This document shows, one piece after another, positions 1 through 12,005 of a stretch of 53,127 nt of DNA. The notes under the pieces were generated by a model. That model was not told where the DNA came from, searched no databases, and was given only the letters and a program-made list of their open reading frames with translations. This DNA comes from Priapulus caudatus. Its lineage: Eukaryota > Priapulida > Priapulimorpha > Priapulimorphida > Priapulidae. The position numbers and the translations under genes were made by a program. Position 1 is the first letter of the stretch. Every line of letters begins with the position of its first letter. The stretch lies in NCBI RefSeq assembly GCF_000485595.1, contig NW_014577223.1, positions 18,756 to 71,882 of the forward strand, read 5' to 3'.

Positions 1-61
<61 letters not shown>

Positions 62-115
62 AATATATATATATAAAGAGAGAGACAGAAAGAGAGAGAT
101 AGAGAAAGATGAGTT
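1..115. repeat. CT microsatellite followed by AT/AG-rich tract
   Basis: Positions 1-58 are an uninterrupted CT dinucleotide repeat. It is followed by a short TA-rich stretch and a degenerate AGAGAG tract to about position 110. It lies on the 3' side of the last visible Dicer exon, so it is intronic for that gene. Nothing coding is seen here. Confidence 0.95.
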
Positions 116-301
116 CCAATGAAGAGTTGTCATTTAAAACAAGTAGGTAAACCCGTTATCTCTTCAAACATATGCAATTATGAATGCAAGTAAATACTAC
201 TAAACATTTGCATGTATTAATGACTAATTATTAACCCAAGTTAGCGTAACATAGGGTATTACAGTACTTTCAACCTAAGAATGCTGATATAAAATGCATA
301 C

Positions 302-3300
302 TTCCTCAGTAGCATGGTAGTTTTTCAGGTCGTTCCGGAAATCGTCCATGTCACCCTCTGGAATCAGCATTACAAACCTGGCTCCAGACTTCCGCGCTCG
401 ACCCTTCGACTGAACGTACGAGCGATACTCTTTAGGCAGATCAAACCTGTGAGAAAAACAACTTGCCTGATGACGGTGCTTGCGTGTGCCTTCATGAGTA
501 CCTTTCTGGAATATCTTCAATCTGCAAGACGCTTAACTCATAGAATACACTACGATCGACATAGCCATTATACGGATCCTGTCAGGTATGGCGAGTCTGC
601 GAAGGCTTACCTAACGACGAGATTGCAGTGTGGGACGTCCACTCCTTCCTCAATAACGCTTGTAGCAATCAGTAAGTTTGACTCGTGGTTACGGAACTTC
701 TTCAGCACCTGCAGATGGAAGGAATGTGATGGTAGCCTATGAAATGAAATTGCAGTTGGCTATGCATGACACAGCAAAGTCCATACTAAACCACATGCTA
801 GCTGGCTCTCTTCGCCTATGTCTGCCAGTTAAGTATGCGCTGAAAACCTGCCCATAACGCACGCTCACCTAGTCTCTTTGCCTATGTCTGCCAGTGAAGT
901 ATGCACTGAAAACCTGCACATAACACATGCTCACCTAGTCTCTTTGCCTATGTCTGCCCTGAAAACCTGCACATAACGCATGCTAACCTAGTCTCTTTGC
1001 CTATGTCTGCCCTGAAAACCTGCACATAACACACGCTAACCTAGTCTCGCTGCCTATGTCTGCCCTGAAAACCTGCACATAACACACGCTAACCTAGTCT
1101 CGCTGCCTATGACTGACGTAGACATGATAGCAGGACCTGGCAGATCACAGCAGCATATAACCACTGCTCTGCTTCGTCACATTATCGTATCTTTGCTTGA
1201 CACGCGGAAGCTCACACTAAATGCATGCTCACCTCCTCCTGCTGCCGGAATCTCATCACGGACTCCTTGGAGGCGCTCTGCGTACCGTGCCCCACCACAA
1301 ATTCAGCCTTGATAAAGCCGAGGTTGGCATCTCGGTTGCTCAGCTCCCGTAGGAACGAGCAGACTGCGTTCGCAGTGGATCGGTGCTCTACGAACACAAT
1401 GCCACACAGGCTGTCATCGTTCTCTCTGTCCCTCCTGCAAAAATACCCGTTTGTGTATGAGCTGTGTCAGACATGATGTTTATATGGCTGTGTGCGTATC
1501 CACATTACAATAAAATAACACATGCACGCATGCACGTACACACTCATGGACACACATGTATATAATATATATCACATAATATATACATTAACGTGTAATA
1601 TGCTGTGTGCCAATCATATAAAATAAAATTCATAGGGCAACCCGCAATTGATTTCATATCCCTGTCTCTCTTGATTCGGGTTTCATACCTGCTAGGTTTT
1701 TCCTCACTAGGTGGTGCTACTTCTTCTTCACTTGGCTTGTATTCAGCGAATATCTCGACAAGACGCCTGAGCTTGGGAGATGCAAACTTCAAGAGGGAGA
1801 CGCCATCGACTAGCTCCTGTAACCATTCGTAACCAATACATATGGGAATAATATATATATAACACCAACCTGTTCTACGTATTTCCGTAATACTCATTAA
1901 ATAAAGACATTAAATATTTGGCCATAATATGAACACATTAGCAATAATACAACAATGAACTATGCCGAAATGATATCAGAAGTAAGTGGACATTACCTTC
2001 AAGTAAGAGTCGTGGCACAGTTTTCTAACTGTCCTCAGAACTGTCTGTGTGTACTGCATGAACATTCGGTTAATCTCTATGTATCCAAACCTGCCAACAG
2101 ATGAATCTCATCTCCATACTTCAGGATTTGATTACGATACCAAGACATCTCTCATACACGTCGAAATGGATATCTTGCAAAGAGGACTGCCCAACCTCTA
2201 CTAACTCAAAATTACTACTAACCAACTAATTTCAATGCAACGGTGCTATGAATTAGCTACTAGAATACCAATTAATCACCAAGACAAAAACTACCAACTG
2301 CAGTAGCATACCTCTTCAGAAGTTTTTCGAGGTCACGTATGTACCAAAGTGCCACCTTGTCGCAACACCATGGTCCCAGGTGAGTGAGAATATACTGTGT
2401 CTCTCGTAGCACTGTTTTAGGGATGACCAGTGGCTCTTGGACTTTCTCATCCTATGAAATTAACATCCACTGTTAATTACGGCCAACTTCAACATAGATT
2501 ATGGGGAAAACATACCAACCACTGGTCTACAACCATGTGGTCTGATAGGAAATGAACATCTGAACGTCACAAACATTTTTAGAGGAGTAGAGGCCAGAGG
2601 CTCATATTAGTAAAACGAGAGAATGGGGGAAGTTGAAAGATGAATGAATAAAGCGAAAAAAGAATGATTGGAGGTCACATAGAGGACATATAGGACATAT
2701 AGGAAATATAGGACATATAGGACATATAGGTCACATGATATATATATATGAGTGGAGGTCACATATAGGACAGGAGTCGGGATGCAATGATGTACCTCTG
2801 GTTTCTCTTCAAGTTTCAGTTTCGCATCCTCCAAGAACTGGATATTACGGGCGAGTAAACTCAATATCTCCATTCGTGCCGGTTCTTTTCCAGACAGTGG
2901 ATAATATATAACGTACTCGTGAGGTCGAGCTCCATACCTGTCCGTACATGAAATCAACACTATATAGATTATTTGACTATGAGCTCCTGATAATTTTGAC
3001 TTACCACCAACCAACAAGAATTAGTAGTCCTGTATCGCATATTCTGATTTAGGTGAGTTTAATCACTTGCAAAATATACGCGCAATTAGTCTTATTTGTG
3101 AGCTGGCTTGATAACCCTAATTACAGGTGAAAAATATGCTTAGATGGGTAATATGGTGCAGCTATCACTTCCGGTAGCACACACGTTAGGTAGAACGACG
3201 CTATTACTAGATGGTACTCGTGTGGCAGAAAACATTTTTAACACGTGGTTACGAATATATGCAATAATATTTGCATGCAGCATTTATGCAAAAACGATAT

Positions 3301-6300
3301 CAAGCGACGATTAAGCAGCATGATGTTATAGCTGGTTGCTACACACCTACTAATGTCTAATAGGTCACTAGAGGTCTCAGCTGTACAACCTAGAGCACTC
3401 TCAAGCTGGTGGATAGAAGCTGACACCTATAATCAAAAGGAAGAACTGCCATAGACATCTCATGAAATTATACAAAAAAATTATACAATTAATTTTAAAA
3501 GTAAATCCATGTAACAACCACTGCAATTAGGTTTTACTCTGTCATCAAGATGTGTCGACATTTTGATATTAAGAACAACCTCGTGATTAATTACAAGGTA
3601 CAATGAGTTGCTAAATTTGATCAGTAAATGTTTTGTAAATGCTCCTTACCTTACACATTTAGAAATGAAAAACAGACTGCACTACGGCATTTGGTGTCAC
3701 AAGTTTAGTGAAGCAGTTTAATACATGGACCCATGAGCTACAGTAGTAGATTATACATGCAACATCAGCATGATTATTAACTGCTTCTATACCTTGGATG
3801 GATGGCACTTGGTACTGACGACGGAGGCTGTCAGGCCCAACACTCGAGGGCGCTGATCGAACGCACACATGTCAAACATCTTCATTATCTGTCTGTGTAG
3901 CATAAATAACTCATTAACTCACGTGTGGAAAACAGTTGGTTAGCACACAGAACATTCCAGTCATGTAGAAAGCAAAGGAAATTCACAAATGAGACAAACT
4001 ATAATACAACAAAACTGATCAGCTGCTCATTAATATTATTGACGATTAAAAAGAAAATGGAAAAATTATGGCATAGCACAGTTAAAAATGCAAACTGCTT
4101 TAGTTGCTCAACTCTTTACTTGAGCAATAGTATTTCCTAGCCAAACGACACACCATTAAATTAAAAACACATCCCCCAAAACACATGTAGAAGTTGAAAA
4201 TAAACGTAGCTAATAACCTAGAGGTTTCTCCCGGAAATAACTCACGATAAGTTATGGCTTATCTTGTCGGCTGGCACGTGTTATTCTGTGGGCCGAGAAA
4301 TTCGTACACAAATTTTATATGGTTTGGACAAATATTTTAGCAAATAACTTTATACCAACTTGTAGGGATGGTTGTTCTTGGCATGATGACACTCATCAAA
4401 GACAATGAGATTGACACGTGACAGCTTGAGGAAGCCATGCAGCAGAATGTCCAAGAATATCTGTGCGGTCATCACCAACACCTGCGCAGGGAAGCAGCGC
4501 AGGTGATTAATCCACTCATGAGCTTAACGATGTCAATCCTTTATTGTATTCCATCACTGATTAATCAATGTATTGTCAAAGTATCTTTTTGACAGATCAA
4601 TCTAGCTCGACTATAAAAATATCACAATACTCGATAACAATGGTAATGATAACAGCTAATAATAATAGTATGGCCGCTATTATAAAGCAGATCAGACAAG
4701 CGGCCTGGATTTCTCTATCTTCGGCACGTTTATGAGAACAATATTAACATGGTGGCTACATTATTACAATGAAACAAGAGGCCTGACATTAACCTAGCGA
4801 TGGTAACACAGAGACATGTAGTACAGTGGCAACAAAAATTTTTAATTTTTATTAAAGATTAGAGCAAATGCTACATACACAGCCTTGCATTGAAATTTTA
4901 AACGGCTGCTTATTTGAAATGTGATCGAAACCAAAAACTTACATGACAAATGACAGGCTATAATACTATCTTCTATGTGTATTTTCAAAAAACACAAATC
5001 TCGTGTGTTTACAATTACCAAACACTAAGTAAAAATTGGAACTGCACTGCTCTAGCAACATTAAACAAATTAAAATAAAACCAATATCAACCAAATTTAC
5101 CTGATCAGTGCTACAATTGAATCATGCAAACCATGAGAAAGAGAAAAGGGTAAATTCGTAAATATAGATACGGAAAACGTTTATTGGAGATGTAGCGTGT
5201 AGCAGACAAAAATAGAAATCGAAGTTGAATCAAGTCGAATAGAAATACTATATCTCTCCAAATGAGAGGCAGGTAATAAAAATCTACAAATGCTTCTGAA
5301 AGATACCCTACCGGATACTTCTTGAACTGCTCAGTCCACTGCTCATCCTTCCAGAGATCCACACCCATGGCACCAATGAACTGCCCCACCTTCAAGCCAG
5401 TGTGCCTCTCCACAACCCCTCCCTGCTGCTGCACCAGAGGCACTGTATGTTCAGAAACAAATTACCACATACATATAACGTAGTCCCTGCTCAATCACAA
5501 CAGTTAATCAAAGTTTGATACTGTTTGTTCACACGCTATTGAAAAGGCACAGTGAAGAGCGTTTACTGTACTTGTAAAAATGCGTACCAGTCGGAACGAG
5601 AAAGAACGTTCTCTTCGCTCCATCTTCCCAAGGGTGTCGGATGTCATGAGCAAGTTCCTTGATGAGCATCACAGCGATGAACGTCTTTCCTGTTCCCGTG
5701 TCGAGACATACTATCGTGTTCTTCTGCTTGGCCGTATCTAGCAGCTCCACCTAGTGTTCAGCAGTTTCAACAGAAACGTAAAAGCATTGATGCTAATGCT
5801 AATCCTGCTGCAAAACTCTTGTACGTGGTAGGCTTAGGATAATGTTAGAAATTGGAGTTAGGTTAGGGTTAGGATTAGTGCCGTGGTTAGGGTAGGGTTA
5901 GTATCATGTTAGGGTAATGACTGGGTTAGGTTACTGTTATGAATAGGGTAGGGTCATAGCTAACTTAGGGTTAGTGTTTATATTAGGATCAAGATTAGGA
6001 ACAGTGCCAGGTTGGGGTTGCCGCTTAGAGTGAGAGTGATGGTGACAGTTAGGGTGAAGGTGAAGGTGAGGGTGAGGGTGATTTACAACTATGGTTTAAG
6101 TACAGCACATGTTTGTGTTCAAGTTATGTACTGCCACAGCACTTACTCTCATACTTTACCAATTACCAAAATTTAGCATGAGCATACCTATAGTATACCC
6201 AGATAGCATGCGGGCATTAGATCAATATTGGGCGGCCAACTGTAGGCCGTTAGGTACATATAGTATAGAAATGTTCTTGATGTTACTCATCAACATTTAC

Positions 6301-6405
6301 CAGTGAAACTTCACATAATCATAATGACAGTTACACAGTCTTACGCACCTGAAAGTTACGAGGAGTGAAGATGTCCGTGTGAATAGTTATTTGTCCTGGA
6401 AACAT
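302..6405 (-). CDS. DICER1: Dicer, N-terminal helicase portion (13 exons, partial)
   Basis: Dicer cuts long dsRNA and pre-miRNA into small RNAs in the cytoplasm. Exons on the minus strand: 6349-6405, 5588-5750, 5312-5442, 4360-4481, 3793-3892, 3347-3426, 2796-2937, 2312-2451, 1997-2090, 1689-1816, 1233-1434, 611-708, 302-446. All have AG/GT borders and matching phases and total 1602 nt (534 codons). Visible motifs: Walker A GTGKT (residues 38-42), DECH box (146-149), GLTAS (177-181), [11 protein letters not shown] (467-477), and QSKGRAR motif VI (498-504). The last is preceded by [11 protein letters not shown], a Dicer-type rather than RIG-I-type sequence. The first exon begins with ATG directly after an acceptor, so 5' UTR or further N-terminal exons may lie upstream. 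The donor after 302 shows the gene continues past position 1, where DUF283, PAZ, RNase III and dsRBD domains would be. Helicase identity is seen directly; the gene name is by family knowledge. No frameshift or lost motif is seen. Confidence 0.93.
806..1110. repeat. 53/66-bp tandem minisatellite in a Dicer intron
   Basis: A unit beginning CCTATGTCTGCC recurs at 815, 881, 947, 1000, 1053 and 1106. The first two intervals are 66 bp because they keep an extra 13 bp (AGTGAAGTATGCA-like); the next three are exactly 53 bp without it. The array lies in the intron between Dicer exons 611-708 and 1233-1434. It is a recently expanded minisatellite with two length classes. Confidence 0.9.
2672..2770. repeat. 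GGACATATA minisatellite in a Dicer intron
   Basis: About six near-identical copies of a roughly 10-bp unit (GGACATATA) lie in the intron between Dicer exons 2312-2451 and 2796-2937. They are flanked on both sides by GGAGGTCACATA. It reads as an open frame of CPYVLYVLY-type repeats on the minus strand, but that is a by-product of the repeat. Confidence 0.85.
4490..5311. other. Dicer intron, no gene seen
   Basis: This is the AT-rich intron between Dicer exons 4360-4481 and 5312-5442. I see no coding exon, RNA gene or inverted-repeat element here. It contains scattered homopolymer A and T runs only. Confidence 0.7.
5825..6080. repeat. Degenerate TTAGGG telomere-like array in Dicer intron
   Basis: About 250 bp made of GTTAGGGTTAGG-like words with many substitutions, grading into GGTGAGGGTGAGGGTG at the right end. 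It lies in the intron between the first two visible Dicer coding exons. It is an interstitial telomere-like repeat. No flanking target duplication is visible. Confidence 0.85.
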
Positions 6406-6844
6406 CTGAAAAATATACAATGTGAAAAAATTATGACACAACGGTTACATAAATCACAATGTAACGGTGATTTATTCAAATTGTACTAATAGCTATAAAA
6501 TAAGATTAACGGGATAACAGAAAACTGTTCAAAAATATTAAAATATACCACATATATCAATAAAATAGAATAAAAATAGAATAATAAATAACGTTTTAAA
6601 TAAACTACACAAGTTGCATGATTTATTCCCAAGCATTGATCACATAACTGTAATGAAACCTAGTACAGCTACAAAACTGGGGGTTTCAGCACAAATTACC
6701 AATTAAGCATGGGTAACAGACCGTATGTGAATACCTGCCACCAAGACCAAAACCAAAGCAACAACACCCAACAGTTATATAAATTGTATGCACCTCAATT
6801 CAACAAGCACCATCTCCCCTCCACACAGCCGACGCTGTTCAAAC

Positions 6845-6935
6845 TCAGACACGCACGCACACAGACACGCATGCACGCACACAGACACGCATGCACGCAC
6901 ACAGACACGCATGCACGCACGCACGCACGCCGCCC
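6845..6935. repeat. ACGCAC/ACAGACACGCATGC microsatellite
   Basis: Three copies of an approximately 24-bp unit built from CACACAGACACGCATG and GCACGCAC, ending in a run of CGCACG. It is upstream of the first visible Dicer exon. Open frames rich in His/Thr/Arg or Cys/Val/Arg across it are low-complexity artefacts. Confidence 0.9.
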
Positions 6936-6991
6936 GCACAATTCTACATACTGCAGGCAAGCAAGTAATAACGTGAACACGCGACTCGTAG

Positions 6992-7055
6992 ATACTACCA
7001 GGAGCTAATAGTAATAATGACAAATAGTTTGTCATTATTATTAGCTCCTGATACT
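6992..7055. repeat. Short palindromic hairpin, TAGCTCCTG type
   Basis: The sequence AGGAGCTAATAGTAATAATG is followed after a short loop by its near-perfect reverse complement, giving a stem of roughly 28 bp. The stem ends AGGAGCT/AGCTCCT also appear near 2980 and 31300 as single arms. Confidence 0.85.
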
Positions 7056-7069
7056 ACGGCATGACGAGT

Positions 7070-7215
7070 GATAGTTCGATTACCCGACGTCGGCCGCCTC
7101 CGCTCATCGTTGCCATTAGCAATCAACAAAACACGGCGACGGCGCTGCACATGGCCGGGGCAACGGACGCACGAACACCGTCGTCGCCGGCGACGGCGCG
7201 TATGTCAATCAAACG
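7070..7215. promoter_or_regulatory. CpG-rich patch upstream of Dicer
   Basis: A roughly 145-bp stretch dense in CG dinucleotides (GACGTCGGCC, GGCGACGGCG, CGTCGTCGCCGG) within otherwise AT-rich DNA, about 700 bp upstream of the first visible Dicer coding exon. A promoter or 5' UTR for the minus-strand Dicer gene is a reasonable inference. No TATA box or transcript evidence supports it directly. Confidence 0.35.
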
Positions 7216-9136
7216 CTGACACCGTCTGAGCACTGGCTCACACACGTGTTGATCTCACGCAGTCAGTGAACAGTCATCGACGTTACGGCTCGAACTCGCT
7301 CGACTAGCACACACGCAGTCGTTTACAGTTGTAGATCCACGTCGATATTGCGGCGTGCATACACACATATAACATACACACACCGTGTGTGATTGCATAC
7401 ATTGTACGTCCGCGACAAGCATGCGAAGTACAGGTGTCCGTGCGCCCGTAACTCACGCGCGCGTAAACAATATATACAAGCCTCCCTGCGCCCACAGCTT
7501 ATCAGCCTCTGTCGAATCTAGCCGTCATGCCTAGCACACGGAGCGGGGAAGTCAGTCAGTCTGGTCTCTATCTCCCTAGTACGCGAGAATGCCAAGCTCC
7601 TCTCCCTCTCTCCCTCCAACAACAAACACAGACAGACTCGCTAGCATGGCTCAGCCAAAACAGAACCAGCACAAAGGCCTCTCGCGGTCGAGACAGTGTT
7701 AGTATCCCACGCACGTACAGACACCAGATGGACCCAGGCAGGGCGATGGGGTGTGGTTGAGGGGTAAGGGAGGAGCACCAGCAGGTCGACGTAAATTTTT
7801 CCACAAGGCTGCATGCACATAAATGCCACTATTATCGGCACTTTCTATGAACAGTCCGAGAAGAAACGATATTGTTATCGAATGCAGCCGTGCATTACAT
7901 CACAAGTTCATCACCACTTTAGACCTTCAACAAGTCCTTGTGCAATTAATAATATATATATATATATATGATAAATATATATATATATATATATATATAC
8001 CAGTCCAACTCTTTTTTGCTATCATTTTATGACACAGGCGCGCCGGGCAGTGAGGTCACACAGACTAGGTTAACCAAGTAACGGACCCAGACAAACATAA
8101 ATGCTGGGATTAAAAAAAAGCGTCGCGGCGAAAGGTTGAGGGCCGGTTCCCTCGAATGACTGCCATGCGTGAGAGACTCACGAGTGATTAGGCATTGTGG
8201 AAAACTCCGGCACTAAGCTATAGACAGCAGCACGGTACTCGATCACTGCTTGTAAAAATAGTAAGAACGTCTGTGCGAATTAGTTCTTAATTGAATAGAT
8301 CTTGTTGAATGATGTACCATTCACTAGTAATGTGTCGCCCAGATATAAACGCGATTTTTCTGTGCTACTTTCATTTCTACATAATATATGTGCGTAACAT
8401 CAACACAGCGGAGTTGTGTCTAATGTCCCGAAGTGCAATTTTTTCTTGTTTATTGAGGGGGAGGGGGTATAGTATCGAGATGTTAACAGCTGCTGTCTAG
8501 CATCGAGGGCAAACACATGTCAAGGTAATATTACGAGATAGGAAAAACCTAAAATTATCACAATCTATCTAAACAACAGATGCATGCATGCATGCAAACT
8601 GCAATTAAGTTTACTTGCACAAATAGCTGTTAGTTTTTATATTATAAACGCTTGATGTTATAGTATGGCTTACTTAAAGGAAGAGTTTACTCTAGGTTCT
8701 AGGGTTATTTTCAGCTAATTTAGGTTATAATTACGCTACATAAAAAGTTTCATGGTTCAAATCACCATTAGAAATATTTTTTTTTTAAATGTTTTAAAAC
8801 TAACGACTACATTTGATTACAACGACGTGGCGCCACTCAAAAGCGCACGATTGATAAGTCTGCGCAAAACACTTTCCGCCAAGGGCTACAGACCGAGGGT
8901 GTTTCTTATTTATTCATTTAAAAGCAAAAGAGATTGTAATATCTTATAAACGACATATTAGTTTTCAGTTATAATTATGGATAAATTTGCCCTAAAATGA
9001 ATATCGTTCCGTTAATAGCATTTAGGTATAATATTAATTGCACTTTTGTGATTAGCCTCGGTCTGTAACGTGCAAAATAAATGGTCAAATACGCAACTTT
9101 TTCGGGTGGCAGCCGGTCGCGTGCGACCGGGTGTAT
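7216..9136. other. Intergenic, AT microsatellite, no gene seen
   Basis: There is no conserved protein in any frame. There is an AT dinucleotide tract at about 7949-8000, an ATGC repeat near 8580 and a CCGGTCGC/GCGACCGG mini-palindrome at 9114-9131 just before the first duplicated block. Short open frames here have no recognisable composition or domain. Confidence 0.7.
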
Positions 9137-10250
9137 GCGCCGTTCAAATTCGTAGGCGTTGATGTGTAATTAATTTAACAATTAAATTAGGGTATCTAGT
9201 AGCAAATACGTGTGGGGATATAGACGATTTGTTATTTTACAGTAAATACAGTGTTGTATGCAGTAAAAATCGCTAGGGCTACTCTCCTTTTAACTAAAAA
9301 CAAAATTATTTAGTGCCCCAAATCTACAGAATCTCCTCGTTGCTTGCTTAAATACAATATACTGCGCGGTTTATAAGACGTCCAGTCCATTAGACGTCCA
9401 CCCCACCCACCTCAACCCACCCATTTAATGAAGGCATACTACAATGTACCTGAACAAATTTGACTGCAGAATAGCCTTCCCACTACCAGGTACATGCTGT
9501 CATCTCATCTCCTCTCCTCCTCCTTCACCTTATCTCCTCTGCTCCTTCCTCCTCCTCCTCCTCCTCTCCTCCTCTTCCCGTTCCTTCTTGTTTATTATTA
9601 TATTTATTTTGTGAGAAATGAGCTAGCAAGCTCTCCAACGTCAGAACACTTACATGTGTTGCGCTTAGCAGGGGAGGTATTTTTCTACGGTACTAACACT
9701 TCCTCATTATTATTACGGAATATTCTACATGAACCGCACTAGTGGCACGTGAATTAGTTCCAAGGGAAAGTCCCGGTCTGCCTAATAGTTGTCTGGCCTG
9801 TCTGCTGGTAGGACCGGCCGTTCGGTCAAGTTACGCTACAGCAGAACAGGCAACTAAATCCGAGAACGCCAATCCAATTAAAATTAATTAAAATACATAA
9901 TAATTAATACTAACTGATAGCAATAGTGTAAAAAAAGTATATTGATAATAAGCAGAAAAATATGCTATAACCAAGCTACAGAATCGTGCTCAGTCATGAT
10001 ATAGCAGCCAATACAAGCACATACATAAGGGGAATAATGAGAGATTTATTCTGTCATTATTCACCCTCTGATATACATGCATTGGAATATTATTTATGGA
10101 TAAAATAATAATTTTTTGATGTTATACTAAGACACAATTATTACGTTTTTATCACGCAATTACGATAACGTGCATTACAATAAAACCAACGTAATATAAA
10201 TTCAGATGTTAAAGCCACAATTAAAAAAATATTTGTTTGCCCTCACCCGC
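9137..10250. repeat. Block A, copy 1 of a 1.1-kb direct repeat
   Basis: Starting at GCGCCGTTCAAATTCG, this block recurs in the same orientation at 29612-30718. Differences are mostly single-base gains and losses. It contains a CTCCTCC-rich pyrimidine tract (9500-9590), a short hairpin with ATAATGA stems near 10025-10065, and ends at TTTGCCCTCACCC. No protein is recognisable. Confidence 0.9.
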
Positions 10251-10932
10251 ACCCAGGCTGAAAAAGTTTGGGTAGAGTAGGTAGGCCTTTTTTTTTGAAG
10301 GAGTCTTTTTACAAATTCAGCTATGGTATCTACATGCTGGCGTGTGCTTGTATGGAGATACCTTTTATGGTTGAATGTTTGTTTTTGCAGGGGCAGCCCT
10401 ATAGGACGCGAAGGATCCGTAGACGACGTCCCGTAGACGCGATGTATTTGGGCAAAGGTGTTAGGGTTAGAGTTAGGGTTAGAGCTTAGCGGTTAGCGGT
10501 TAGGGCATATATATGTTTTATAGTGCGCATCATATGATTTATAGTGCCATCGGTAGAAGTACGTGATATTCACGTAATCGAATACGGCGCATCAGTGGAT
10601 GCTCCGCGATGCGATAGCCTTGGAGGGCTAGCGACCGATTCTGAGGCGTGTAGCACTGCGGTATTCGAATAAACTTCGGTCTATCGGCCTCTGCGGCGTA
10701 TGGGCGGAACCTTCGTCTATAGGACATCGTAACTTGTATTTGCTTGGTACAGTAATTATATCCAATCAAGAGTCATAAATATCTCTCTATTATGAGCTCT
10801 TGATATAATGTTTAAACTACAGATTTATATGTACACTGATACAATTTTGAAAAAAAAGATCAATAAAATATTTTGTAGTCGGCTCCTTTTCGGCGGGTCG
10901 GTCAAGTGAGGGCAAACAAACAATATTTTTAT
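10221..10932. mobile_element. TIR element with ATTTGTTTGCCCTCAC ends (inferred)
   Basis: The left arm ATATTTGTTTGCCCTCAC (about 10229-10246) is matched inverted at 10906-10930 (GTGAGGGCAAACAAACAATA), giving an element of about 0.7 kb. Weaker inverted similarity continues on both sides. The interior carries telomere-like GTTAGGGTTAG repeats (10458-10505) and CGTAGACGACGT-like motifs. The right portion recurs in block B' (about 24262-24975) without the left arm, and the left arm alone ends block A'. Superfamily unknown. Confidence 0.55.
10762..10804. repeat. Hairpin with ATCAAGAG/CTCTTGAT stem
   Basis: AATCAAGAGTCATAAATA is followed by TATTATGAGCTCTTGATA, forming an imperfect stem-loop of about 16 bp per arm. 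The second copy is at about 24780-24833. The CAAGAG terminus resembles other hairpins at 14299-14356 and 39173-39207. Confidence 0.75.
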
Positions 10933-11331
10933 TATGGCCTTACTGTATAAACTTCCAGTTTATGATACTAAATAACAGATGTGTGCCCCATATTATATAG
11001 AATGCTAAAATGCTTTTGCCATCAATGTTTTTTCTTCACTGACTTTGTACGCTAGCAGCCTGTAACAGTTAGTACTATTAAAAGATGTGGCTACCGACAC
11101 TGGGCATCAATCTGACATGGATCTGATAAGATGAATTATCTAATGGTATGAACTTCAGTCCATATATAAGCGATATTAATTCTACATATTAGATTAAACT
11201 AGAATCTAAAATCAATCTAAGAAGGACTATGTTTTCATAACTAATAAACCAGAAATGCCACTAGTAAAGAAGAATTCACCCCCTCTCACACCTGCATATG
11301 AACTACTACTACTAGTAGTGTAGGCTGAGAG

Positions 11332-11627
11332 GCGTCTAATTGTCCCCCGGTGGTACTGCCGAACGTATCCCTGGGTACGGTCGGTATACCGGAACGTACT
11401 TCTCTGGTACTATTCTATATGCAGACCGTTACTCTCGCCTTCTCCCTAACGTATTATGGGAGTCGCTAACGCCTACTCCCTACCTAAACCCCAACTCCAA
11501 CCTAACCCTAATCCCTTAACCCTAACCGATATCAAGCTAGATAGTTCCAGGCGTACGTTCCGCGTATACCGGACCGTACCCAGGGTACGTTCCGGCAGTA
11601 CCCCGGGGGACATAGACCCTCTCAGCA
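11332..11627. mobile_element. MITE family 1 (CTGAGAGGGTCTATGTCCCC ends), copy 1
   Basis: Terminal inverted repeats of about 75 bp: the left end GGCTGAGAGGCGTC with GTACTGCCGAACGTA; the right end GTTCCGGCAGTACC with GACATAGACCCTCTCAG. The arms also contain TACGGTCGGTATACCGGAAC, itself a small palindrome. The interior holds CCCTAACC-type telomeric repeats. No coding capacity, so it is non-autonomous. No clear target duplication for this copy. Other copies are at 21016, 22358 and 25385. Confidence 0.85.
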
Positions 11628-12005
11628 ATAGATAGCTGATAAAAATATCACGCATGTAACAAATGAACATTATTAGTTTACTGACCGTTTCTGCCTCTAC
11701 ATCACCCGCTGGAATTTCCTTCCCAGGTCCACTCATCACGTCTATTCTTATTTGGAAAATTTATGGTATCATGTATAGAATTCAAGTGGTTATATGACCA
11801 ATTTTGTCTGCAATGAGAATATCTAGGGCTGTGTAACGGTATAGCCAGTGGGTATCACTAACACCAATCCCATTGCACAAATCAACCAGCTGTATAAATT
11901 CAGCTAGAATTCGAAACAAGAACAAACATGTCCCGATTTCAATGAATGAGTAATATTTCCTGGTACTATTGCAACTCTTGGCCGCATTCCAGGAGTTGCA
12001 AATTA

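Noticed and set aside
314-742. 142-codon plus-strand frame opposite Dicer
   Set aside because: It is the antisense shadow of two Dicer exons (302-446 and 611-708) whose minus-strand frame has clear helicase motifs.
5825-6080. True chromosome end or fusion point
   Set aside because: The TTAGGG-like repeats are highly degenerate and lie inside a Dicer intron with coding exons on both sides.
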